This document shows positions 17,489 through 24,954 of a stretch of 47,409 nt of DNA, one piece after another (the first letter of the stretch is position 1; each line of letters starts with the position of its first letter). Position numbers and translations under genes: made by a program. Origin of the DNA: CAYRHN01 sp964424115 (lineage in GTDB: Bacteria > Chloroflexota > Anaerolineae > Anaerolineales > Anaerolineaceae). Location: NCBI GenBank assembly GCA_964424115.1, contig CAYRHN010000020.1, positions 1-47,409 of the forward strand, written 5' to 3'. The notes beneath the pieces are model-generated. The model was not told the DNA's origin. It saw only the letters and a list, made by a program, of their open reading frames with translations, and made no database searches.

Positions 17489-18562
17489 ATGTCAGTTTTA
17501 GAGTATCCTTTCTCCTTTCAAGAGGATCTCCATAGCCAGATTCATGGAATGCTCGAACTGGATGAACCCCTGCCCTATTTTGACGTGTGGGGAAAGGATG
17601 CGGCTTTCCGCCAGGGCAAATTGAAGCTGGCGGATGGGAAGAGCCTGGATCTGGTGCTTTATCACAACAGCGCCACTGCCCGGTTCATCTACTTGCGCAC
17701 CTGTCCGGTGGACCAGCAATTATTGAAAATCGTTGGCGTGGAGCCGGAATTAACCGCAGGCGTCAGCCATCTCCAGCTCCCCGGCCAGCTTTGCCTGGGG
17801 GCAGACCGCACCGGCTTGATCGGGGAGGCGATGAACACGCTATTCAAATCCCCGGTTATTGCCCCGTTGTTCAAGCTATATAGCCAAGATAATTTTGCCA
17901 TCTTCCCCATCGCCCGAGAAGGGTTGAAATACCAGTTGGTGGATGCTATTTATGAGAATTATGGATTTTATTGCGATGAAATCGTGCTGGACGCCCACCA
18001 CGTATTTGACAGCTCTGTTCCGGTTTACAACCGCACGGTGGAATTGACCCTTTTCAAGGACAAAGACCTGGACCACGAACAAAAAGAACATATTGCAGTG
18101 GCCTTCTTTGCAGACAGCATCGCCAGCGGGCTGGTGATGAAAGAGGTGATTGCCCGGGTAAAAGAACGTTTTGAGCAATTGAAGCAGGTGGAAGTGGTAG
18201 CTCCACTTGCGACAATCCGAGGATTATGCCGGATCGTCCAAACAAGCCTGCGGGAGAATATTCGCGTGCGTGTGCATGTTTTTGAGACCTTATTGAATGC
18301 ACTGCCGCCAGACTTCTATTACTCCGCCCACTTCAGTGATCCGAATTTCCATTTCCTGCCGCAGTTGGATGCCGAATACCGCGACTGGTGGGGAAAAGAC
18401 AGCCACGGGAATGACATCGCCGACACTGCCTGCGCCGGTTATGGGTGGAGCGAGGTGTTTTATTCGCCGCGCAAGCAAATCCAAATGATCAACAGTCAAT
18501 TAGAAGCCCGGCACAACCTGACCATTGCTGATATCGTCAAACGAAACATCGCGCATTCGTGA
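17489..18562 (+). CDS. Unrecognised 357-residue protein, possibly phosphoribosyltransferase-like
   Basis: I do not recognise this family. The start is secure: GAGGAGG lies four bases before the ATG. The protein has no signal peptide or membrane helix. Residues about 200-250 show a hydrophobic strand, F-F-A-D-S-I-A-S-G-L, a long amphipathic helix, then V-E-V-V-A-P-L-A-T. That order resembles the PRPP loop region of type I phosphoribosyltransferases (acidic pair, then T-G), but the pattern is degenerate. The C-terminal part holds S-A-H-F-S-D-P-N-F-H, W-W-G-K-D-S-H-G-N-D and T-A-C-A-G-Y-G-W-S-E, which look conserved. It is divergent from the GH3 operon and convergent with the monosaccharide importer, and appears monocistronic. 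The function is unknown. Confidence 0.75.
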   Translation: MSVLEYPFSFQEDLHSQIHGMLELDEPLPYFDVWGKDAAFRQGKLKLADGKSLDLVLYHNSATARFIYLRTCPVDQQLLKIVGVEPELTAGVSHLQLPGQLCLGADRTGLIGEAMNTLFKSPVIAPLFKLYSQDNFAIFPIAREGLKYQLVDAIYENYGFYCDEIVLDAHHVFDSSVPVYNRTVELTLFKDKDLDHEQKEHIAVAFFADSIASGLVMKEVIARVKERFEQLKQVEVVAPLATIRGLCRIVQTSLRENIRVRVHVFETLLNALPPDFYYSAHFSDPNFHFLPQLDAEYRDWWGKDSHGNDIADTACAGYGWSEVFYSPRKQIQMINSQLEARHNLTIADIVKRNIAHS

Positions 18563-18573
18563 TCTTTGCTGTT

Positions 18574-18617
18574 TAAAAATCTCATCCCCGGAGAGTCTTT
18601 GTGCTTTCCGGGGATGA
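18574..18617 (-). terminator. Terminator of the monosaccharide importer operon
   Basis: An 11-bp perfect stem (18582-18592 with 18607-18617) lies just after the stop of the permease gene at 18640. Read on the minus strand it is followed by GA and five T (18575-18579). On the plus strand no T run follows, so it serves mainly the minus-strand operon. Confidence 0.85.
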
Positions 18618-18639
18618 TCCAAGAGAGTTTAGTTCAGGA

Positions 18640-19827
18640 TTATTTCTTGCTGGTGCGAGTGGTCACATCGAAGACCACAGCCGCAACGAGCACGATACCG
18701 CGCACGATGTATTGCACAGAAATATCGATGCCCATCAGGTTCATACCGCTGGTGAGAGACATCATCACCAACGCACCGATGATGGACCCGGTGACCTTGC
18801 CCACACCGCCAGCAGCGGACACACCGCCTACATAAGCCGCGGCAATGGCATCCAATTCAAACAGGGTGCCTGCGGTGGTAGTGGCCGACTGCAAACGCGA
18901 GGTGAACAAAATACCAGACAGGGCTGTAAGCATTCCCATGGAACCAAAGACGATATAGGTGATCTTCTTCACGCTGATGCCGCTTAATTCGGCTGCTTCA
19001 GGGTTGCCGCCCACCGCGTAGATATGGCGTCCCAGCACAGTTTGGGTAGTGATGAAGTAGTAGACCGCAACCACGATCGCCACGATCACCAACGTCCAGG
19101 AGAAACCGTTGTAGCTGGCGAGCACGAAGGTCACCCCGCCCACCAAGAGGGCCACAAAGACAAGCTTCAGGATGAACATATCCATCGGCAAGACTTCAAA
19201 ATTGTAAGCCTGTTTCTTTTTGCGGGAGCGGAGCTCATTGAAGACGAACAAAATGATCGCGATAAGGCCAATTAACAGGGTCAACTTATGGACACCGGGG
19301 AGGAAATTCTCCAGGCCGGGAAAGTCCGGGATGTAACCGTTGCCAATCGCGTTAAAGGTCTTATCTGGAATAACAATCGTGCCGGTCTTGATCGTTGCCA
19401 TCAACAGCGCCCCACGATAAATCATCATCATTGCGAGAGAGGCAACAAAAGAAGGAATTTTCAGTTGGGCTACCGGGAAGGCCATGATCAATCCGGCAAT
19501 TGTCCCTATCACCAGCACCATTGGAATGACAATGATCAACGGGAAATCCCAAAAAACCAGCGCTGTGGCAGCCACGGCGCCCAGGAAGCCCGCCATAAAA
19601 CCGACCGAGAGGTCAATGTGCCGGATGACAATCACCAGCGTCATACCCACGGCCAGGACAGCGATGTAACCGGTTTGATTGATGAGGTTACTGAGATTTC
19701 GCGGCGAAATGAAAACGCCTTTGGTGGTGTATGTAAAAATCGCCATGATGACGAATAGGGCGATATACATGCCGTATTCGCGGATATTGCTGCGCAACAG
19801 CTTCTTTGCATTATCAAAAAACGACAT
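18640..19827 (-). CDS. gguB: Monosaccharide ABC importer permease (GguB/XylH type)
   Basis: This 395-residue inner-membrane protein has about ten hydrophobic segments and matches the RbsC/XylH branch, with a long cytoplasmic insertion around residues 195-215 rich in R/K that is typical of the larger GguB/XylH proteins. G-A-V-A-A (about 83-87), L-K-I-P-S-F-V-A-S-L-A (about 122-132) and A-A-Y-V-G-G-V-S-A-A-G-G-V-G (about 328-341) fit the family. It forms the channel for sugars delivered by the ChvE-type binding protein and driven by GguA. GAGGAGG precedes the ATG. It is the last gene of the chvE-gguA-gguB operon, 11 bases after gguA. Confidence 0.92.
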   Translation of the reverse strand: MSFFDNAKKLLRSNIREYGMYIALFVIMAIFTYTTKGVFISPRNLSNLINQTGYIAVLAVGMTLVIVIRHIDLSVGFMAGFLGAVAATALVFWDFPLIIVIPMVLVIGTIAGLIMAFPVAQLKIPSFVASLAMMMIYRGALLMATIKTGTIVIPDKTFNAIGNGYIPDFPGLENFLPGVHKLTLLIGLIAIILFVFNELRSRKKKQAYNFEVLPMDMFILKLVFVALLVGGVTFVLASYNGFSWTLVIVAIVVAVYYFITTQTVLGRHIYAVGGNPEAAELSGISVKKITYIVFGSMGMLTALSGILFTSRLQSATTTAGTLFELDAIAAAYVGGVSAAGGVGKVTGSIIGALVMMSLTSGMNLMGIDISVQYIVRGIVLVAAVVFDVTTRTSKK

Positions 19828-19838
19828 CGTTCACCTCC

Positions 19839-21359
19839 TCAATTTGTGGCCAGATGCATAATCTTTTCCTGCGAAGCTTCTTCAATGGGCAATTCGCCCG
19901 AAATTCTTCCAGAAGAAACTATATATACTCGATCGCTCATTCCCAAGATCTCAGGCAATTCGGACGAGATCATGATGATGCTCATCCCTTGCTCCACCAA
20001 ACCCTTCATGATGGTATAGATCTCATATTTAGCCCCGACATCGATGCCCCGAGTGGGTTCGTCAAGGATCAGAATTTCAGGTTTGACGAACAGCCATTTT
20101 GCCACCGATACTTTCTGCTGGTTGCCACCGCTCAGGTTTCCAACAACTTGTTCAATAGAGGGGGTTTTAATATTGAGCGATTTCACATATTGATTGGCAA
20201 TGCCGATTTCTTCGTTGCTGTCCACCACACCTCGCGTCGCAATTTCTCGCAGGTTGGCCAGAGTAATATTTTGCATCACGTTTTGGATCAAGATCAATCC
20301 ATTGCCTTTTCGATCCTCAGTCACATAGGCAATGCCTGCTTTGATAGCTTGTTCTGGATTAGAGAAATGTACCCTTTTCCCATGGATGTACATTTCACCA
20401 TGAATAATGTACCCGCCAGGATTTCCAAAAATGCTCTTGGAAAGCTCAGTACGGCCAGAACCCATCAACCCAGCAAAGCCTACAATTTCGCCTTTGTTGA
20501 TATGGAAGGCGGCGTTTTTTACAACGGGCCGTCCCAAGTTGGGGTCATAGGCATTCCAATCTCTTACCTCAAGCAATACTTCGCCAGAAGGTTTTCGTTC
20601 CCGGGGCGGGTAAATATTATTAATTTCGCGCCCAACCATGTGCTTAATCAGCACGCCTTCGGATACTTCACCGTTCCTTGCATCCAATGTACAGATCGTT
20701 TTGCCGTCGCGCAGCACTGTTACTGTATCGGCAATAGAAATGACTTCCTTGAGTTTGTGGGAGATCAGAATGCAGGTAACGCCCTGATTTTTCATTCCTC
20801 GCAGCAAATTGAGTAGATTTTCGCTGTCAGTTTCGTTAAGGGCTGCGGTGGGTTCGTCCAGAATTAATACCTTGACTTCTTTACTCAAGGCTTTGGCGAT
20901 CTCAATTAACTGCTGCTGGCCAACCCCCAGGTCTTTAATGATCATTCCAGGATTGATATCAAGGTGTACTTTAGCAAGTACATCAATGGATCGCTTGATC
21001 GTTTCATTCCAATCAACAGTGATCCCATTGCGATTTTCATTTCCAAGGAAAATATTTTCGTAAACGGTTAAATCTGGAACCAATGCCAACTCTTGATAAA
21101 TGATCGCAATCCCGATCTTTTCGCTATCGCGAATGCCGGTGATCTTTTGTGGCTGCCCATTAAATATGATCTCACCGTTATAAGATCCATGTGGATAAAC
21201 GCCGCTCAGGACCTTCATTAAAGTAGATTTCCCCGCGCCGTTTTCACCAACAAGGCAATGAATTTCCCCTTCCCGTACGCGAAAGCTGACATCATTCAAT
21301 GCCTTCACCCCAGGAAATTCTTTGGTTATGTGTTTCATCTCCAAAATGGGAGTGTCCAT
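19839..21359 (-). CDS. gguA: Monosaccharide ABC importer ATPase (GguA/XylG type)
   Basis: The protein has 506 residues and two ABC domains, as in RbsA/XylG/GguA. Domain 1 is complete: Walker A GENGAGKST (about 39-47), signature variant L-G-V-G-Q-Q-Q, Walker B L-I-L-D-E-P-T. Domain 2 has the family-typical degenerate Walker A (G-L-M-G-S-G-R-T-E) but an intact L-S-G-G-N-Q-Q signature and Walker B L-I-L-D-E-P-T-R-G. It hydrolyses ATP to drive sugar uptake through GguB. I start at the ATG at 21359, with GGAG seven to eight bases upstream; a longer in-frame start at 21413 adds 18 residues without similarity. A long stem-loop separates it from chvE. Confidence 0.94.
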   Translation of the reverse strand: MDTPILEMKHITKEFPGVKALNDVSFRVREGEIHCLVGENGAGKSTLMKVLSGVYPHGSYNGEIIFNGQPQKITGIRDSEKIGIAIIYQELALVPDLTVYENIFLGNENRNGITVDWNETIKRSIDVLAKVHLDINPGMIIKDLGVGQQQLIEIAKALSKEVKVLILDEPTAALNETDSENLLNLLRGMKNQGVTCILISHKLKEVISIADTVTVLRDGKTICTLDARNGEVSEGVLIKHMVGREINNIYPPRERKPSGEVLLEVRDWNAYDPNLGRPVVKNAAFHINKGEIVGFAGLMGSGRTELSKSIFGNPGGYIIHGEMYIHGKRVHFSNPEQAIKAGIAYVTEDRKGNGLILIQNVMQNITLANLREIATRGVVDSNEEIGIANQYVKSLNIKTPSIEQVVGNLSGGNQQKVSVAKWLFVKPEILILDEPTRGIDVGAKYEIYTIMKGLVEQGMSIIMISSELPEILGMSDRVYIVSSGRISGELPIEEASQEKIMHLATN

Positions 21360-21422
21360 AAACAACTCCAAGTGCAAGGATATTTTCTTACTGATTATTT
21401 TACTGTATTTCACCCACTGTTA

Positions 21423-21461
21423 TCCATGGATAGTGGCGTTAAATCCGCCACTATCCATGGA
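21423..21461 (-). promoter_or_regulatory. 16-bp perfect stem-loop between chvE and gguA
   Basis: Arms 21423-21438 and 21446-21461 pair without mismatch around a 7-base loop. No T run follows on the minus strand, so a simple terminator is unlikely. In sugar ABC operons such hairpins after the binding-protein gene block 3' decay and keep its mRNA in excess over the membrane genes; this role is inferred here. Confidence 0.75.
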
Positions 21462-21481
21462 ACGATCACGAGAACGAAAGT

Positions 21482-23661
21482 TTACGGAAGACCAGTGAAG
21501 TCGCTGGCAGGCCAGTAACCAGAGTCGATAACGGCGGACTTGACATTGCTCTTGTCCACGGTGATCACGACAGAGGGTTTGGCAGGAACATCGATCTTGC
21601 CGTTGTTGTAGGTGTTGGTCTGCTCAGGCGTTCCACCGTTCAGGTAAGCCAGGGCAGCAGCGATGGCATCGGAAACCAGCGTGCGGACGTCCTTCAGCAC
21701 GGTCATTGACTGCTTGCCGTCAATGATGTACTGGACGGAGGCTTCTTCGGCATCCTGGCCGGTCACCACGTAGCGGATCACATCGGCATCAGCCGCGAAG
21801 GCATCCGCAATGGCGCGCGCGGTGCCATCATTGGGGGCCAGAATGAAGACGCTGCCCTTGTCGGCCTTGGTCGCAACCGTCAGGTTGGCTTCGGCGAGGT
21901 TCTTGGCGGTGTTGAAGTCCCAGTTCGTGCTCACCTGCCCGATGATCTTGCCCATTTCTTCACGGGTCAAGGTGGCCTTGCCCTGCAGGGCAACCGCTTC
22001 ACTCGAGTTCTTGATCACGAACGTGCCGTCAGCGATCTTCGGCTGGAGCACATTCCAGGCGCCTTCGAAGAACAAGAAAGCGTTGTTGTCAGAAGCAGCA
22101 CCCGCATACAGGTACAGCGGATTGCCGGTGCCAGTGGCCTTGTCGACCAGGTATTGAGCCTGGGCGGCACCCACAGCAACACTGTCGAAGGTCACGTAGT
22201 AGTCAACGGCTTCGGTGTCGCGGATCAGGCGGTCATAGGAAATGACCTTGACACCCGCAGCGCGCGCAGCTTCAGCAGCGGCGGCAGCAGCAGCACCGTC
22301 CTGGGGGCAGATGATGATAACTTCAACGCCCTTGGTGATCAAAGCTTCAACGTTCTGCTTTTCCTTGGCGGAATCGCCCTGGCTGAAGAGGATCTCTACA
22401 TCGTAGCCGGCTTTGGCGAATGCGTCCTTGAAACGGGTCTCATCCTGGATCCAGCGGGGTTCGTCCTTGGTCGGCAGAACAACGCCCACCTTGCCGGTGA
22501 TGGTCGTGAGAGTATCGAGGCCAGTGAAGTCAGCGGCCGGCCAGTAGCCAGAGTCGATAACGGCAGCCTTGACATTGCTCTTGTCCACGGTGATCACGAC
22601 AGAGGGTTTGGCAGGAACATCGATCTTGCCGTTGTTGTAGGTGTTGGTCTGCTCAGGCGTTCCACCGTTCAGGTAAGCCAGGGCAGCAGCGATGGCATCG
22701 GAAACCAGCGTGCGGACGTCCTTCAGCACGGTCATTGACTGCTTGCCGTCAATGATGTACTGGACGGAGGCTTCTTCGGCATCCTGGCCGGTCACCACGT
22801 AGCGGATCACATCGGCATCAGCCGCGAAGGCATCCGCAATGGCGCGCGCGGTGCCATCATTGGGGGCCAGAATGAAGACGCTGCCCTTGTCGGCCTTGGT
22901 CGCAACCGTCAGGTTGGCTTCGGCGAGGTTCTTGGCGGTGTTGAAGTCCCAGTTCGTGCTCACCTGCCCGATGATCTTGCCCATTTCTTCACGGGTCAAG
23001 GTGGCCTTGCCCTGCAGGGCAACCGCTTCACTCGAGTTCTTGATCACGAACGTGCCGTCAGCGATCTTCGGCTGGAGCACATTCCAGGCGCCTTCGAAGA
23101 ACAAGAAAGCGTTGTTGTCAGAAGCAGCACCCGCATACAGGTACAGCGGATTGCCGGTGCCAGTGGCCTTGTCGACCAGGTATTGAGCCTGGGCGGCACC
23201 CACAGCAACACTGTCGAAGGTCACGTAGTAGTCAACGGCTTCGGTGTCGCGGATCAGGCGGTCATAGGAAATGACCTTGACACCCGCAGCGCGCGCAGCT
23301 TCAGCAGCGGCGGCAGCAGCAGCACCGTCCTGGGGGCAGATGATGATAACTTCAACGCCCTTGGTGATCAAAGCTTCAACGTTCTGCTTTTCCTTGGCGG
23401 AATCGCCCTGGCTGAAGAGGATCTCTACATCATAGCCGGCGGCCGTGAGAGCATCCTTGAAGCGGGTCTCATCCTGGATCCAGCGGGGTTCATCTTTGGT
23501 CGGGAGAACAATGCCCACCGCCAGCTTGCTTTCCACTTTAGTGGGGCTACGGTTTCAGCGACCTTGGTCGGTGCAACAGTCGGGGTGGCGCAGGCTGACA
23601 AAACAGTGGCCACTACGAACAGGACCGAGATCAAAATATAGAGCGAACTTTTCTTATTCAT
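21482..23661 (-). CDS. chvE: ChvE-type monosaccharide-binding lipoprotein, tandem-duplicated, with N-terminal frameshift
   Basis: The ATG at 23661 has GGAGG upstream and encodes a lipoprotein signal ending L-S-A-C-A (Cys about residue 24) and a short A-P-T-K-V linker. The frame then breaks in the C4 run (plus-strand G4 at 23543-23546). One added C would give A-P-T-K-V-E-S-K-L and a continuous protein of about 726 residues. Beyond it lie two periplasmic binding domains of 343 residues each, both with V-L-P-T-K-D-E-P-R-W and S-Y-D-R-L-I-R as in ChvE/XylF. The usual family length is about 350, so this is an in-frame tandem duplication. The protein would bind monosaccharides for GguA/GguB and, in ChvE-like systems, may also signal. 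The frameshift may be an error or real inactivation; as read, only a peptide with the signal sequence would be exported. Confidence 0.85.
21539..23431 (-). repeat. Direct tandem duplication within chvE, period 1029 bp
   Basis: Segment 21539-22402 recurs at 22568-23431. By eye the two 864-base copies show no difference. Outside them the repeats diverge: 21536/22565 and 21538/22567 differ on one side, 22403/23432 and several bases beyond differ on the other. The junction segment codes for a D-T-L-T-T-I-T-G-K linker absent from the outer ends. Confidence 0.93.
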
Positions 23662-23777
23662 TTATATCCTCCAGAAAGATTTAGGGAACACTTGACTGAT
23701 CAAACGGATTTGTGACTTGGGAAGAATATATCTGGCGCACGAACCTCCTGTTCTTACGCAGAAAAATATATAATATA

Positions 23778-23806
23778 ATTATAGTGATGGGAATTAAGGG
23801 TCTCAA
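23778..23806 (-). promoter_or_regulatory. Promoter of the chvE-gguA-gguB operon
   Basis: Read on the minus strand: TTGAGA (23801-23806), 17-base spacer, TATAAT (23778-23783). This is a near-consensus promoter about 110 bases before the chvE ATG. The AT-rich stretch 23764-23783 also holds TATAAT hexamers on the plus strand (23769, 23774), so some divergent transcription is possible. Confidence 0.65.
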
Positions 23807-23836
23807 CCCTCAAATCCCCTATTTTGTCCTAGTATT

Positions 23837-23864
23837 ATCCCCCGATTGATTGGGGGATTCCCCC
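23837..23864 (+). promoter_or_regulatory. C5/G5/C5 dyad before the response regulator gene
   Basis: ATCCCCC (23837-23843) pairs with GGGGGAT (23852-23858) around an 8-base loop. The G5 block can instead pair with the following C5 (23860-23864). Two exclusive hairpins 25-50 bases before the ATG suggest an operator or a leader switch for the two-component gene. GAAGGTG at 23874-23880 is the likely ribosome site. Confidence 0.45.
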
Positions 23865-23889
23865 TAAGAAATTGAAGGTGCCCTTTAGA

Positions 23890-24954
23890 ATGCAAACCGC
23901 TAGAGTTTTAATAGCTGATGATCATGCCCTTATCCGAGCCGGATTGCGCGACGCGCTGACCGGTCTGGAGGGCATTGTTATCGTAGGCGAGGCAGGCAAC
24001 GGCAGAGACCTCTTTCAAGCCGTGGAAACCCTGCAGCCAGACCTGATCCTGATGGATGTCAACATGCCGGATTTCGAACCGGTGGAGAGCGTGAAACGGA
24101 TTCGCGAAAATCATCCGGCAATAAAAATCCTGGTCGTCACAGCTTATGATGATCAGGCTTACGTGGTAGGACTGCTTTCTGCGGGTGTTAACGGGTACCA
24201 TCTGAAAGATCAACCGCTTTCCGACCTGCAGCTTGCCATTCACCGGATCCTGGACGGCGGGCGGTGGATCTCAGATCCATTGTTGAACCGCCTTGTCGAC
24301 CATCAAATGGCGAAAACCGAATCGACCATACATCTCACCCGCCGTCAAAGAGAATTGCTTTTCCTGCTGACCCAAAGTTACAACAACCAAAAAATTGCAC
24401 TGGTGATGGACCTGAGCGTCAAGACCGTCGAGAACCACCTGACAGCGCTTTACCGCGCAATTAGCGTGGAAAGCCGCCTGGAAGCAAATAATTTTGCCAT
24501 GCACCATCCCGAACTGCTATCCATTCCGGGCGGGAAAAAAACACAAGGAAGCGACGAACAAAATTCCAGCGAGACCCTTTCAGTTCTCCTGGTGGATGAT
24601 AACCCCAGGTACCGGGCGCAATTAGGAAAATTACTAAAGAGAAACTGTCCCGAATCCGAGATCTATGAAGCCGAAGATGCAGATGAGGCCGTTCGAATCT
24701 GCGAGCAAAGCAGGCCCAAACTGGCTTTCATTGATGTGGTTTTACGCGACGAGGACGGCATTCAATGCGCCCGGAGGATCAAAGCAGTTTCTCCCGAAAC
24801 ACGCAGCATCCTCATCAGCGCATACCCGGATCGGGAATTTCACAGGTTGGGTCAAAGTGCCGGCGCAGTTGCCTTCCTGGACAAGAAAGATATCGACACC
24901 GCCACAATTCGGCAGGTTATCGAAGACGCCTTGGGGATGGAGCTCACGCGGTAA
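23890..24954 (+). CDS. Response regulator with REC-HTH-REC architecture
   Basis: The protein has 354 residues. The first receiver domain has Asp10/11, phospho-acceptor Asp56 in L-M-D-V-N-M-P, Thr84 and Lys106. A LuxR/NarL-type HTH follows (about 148-205; L-T-R-R-Q-R-E-L and S-V-K-T-V-E-N-H-L). After a Gln/Ser-rich linker a second receiver domain (231-350) has Asp236/237, Asp282, Ser310 and Lys332, so both receivers look phosphorylatable. Usual NarL-type regulators are about 210 residues and end with the HTH. I start at the ATG at 23890 with GAAGGTG upstream; an in-frame TTG at 23872 is an alternative. The gene converges on and overlaps by 11 bases the kinase gene at 24944, its likely partner, and is divergent from the chvE operon, a likely target. 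Confidence 0.9.
   Translation: MQTARVLIADDHALIRAGLRDALTGLEGIVIVGEAGNGRDLFQAVETLQPDLILMDVNMPDFEPVESVKRIRENHPAIKILVVTAYDDQAYVVGLLSAGVNGYHLKDQPLSDLQLAIHRILDGGRWISDPLLNRLVDHQMAKTESTIHLTRRQRELLFLLTQSYNNQKIALVMDLSVKTVENHLTALYRAISVESRLEANNFAMHHPELLSIPGGKKTQGSDEQNSSETLSVLLVDDNPRYRAQLGKLLKRNCPESEIYEAEDADEAVRICEQSRPKLAFIDVVLRDEDGIQCARRIKAVSPETRSILISAYPDREFHRLGQSAGAVAFLDKKDIDTATIRQVIEDALGMELTR

Noticed and set aside
22154..23641. Plus-strand frames repeated twice across chvE
   Set aside because: They are antisense shadows of the duplicated binding domains.
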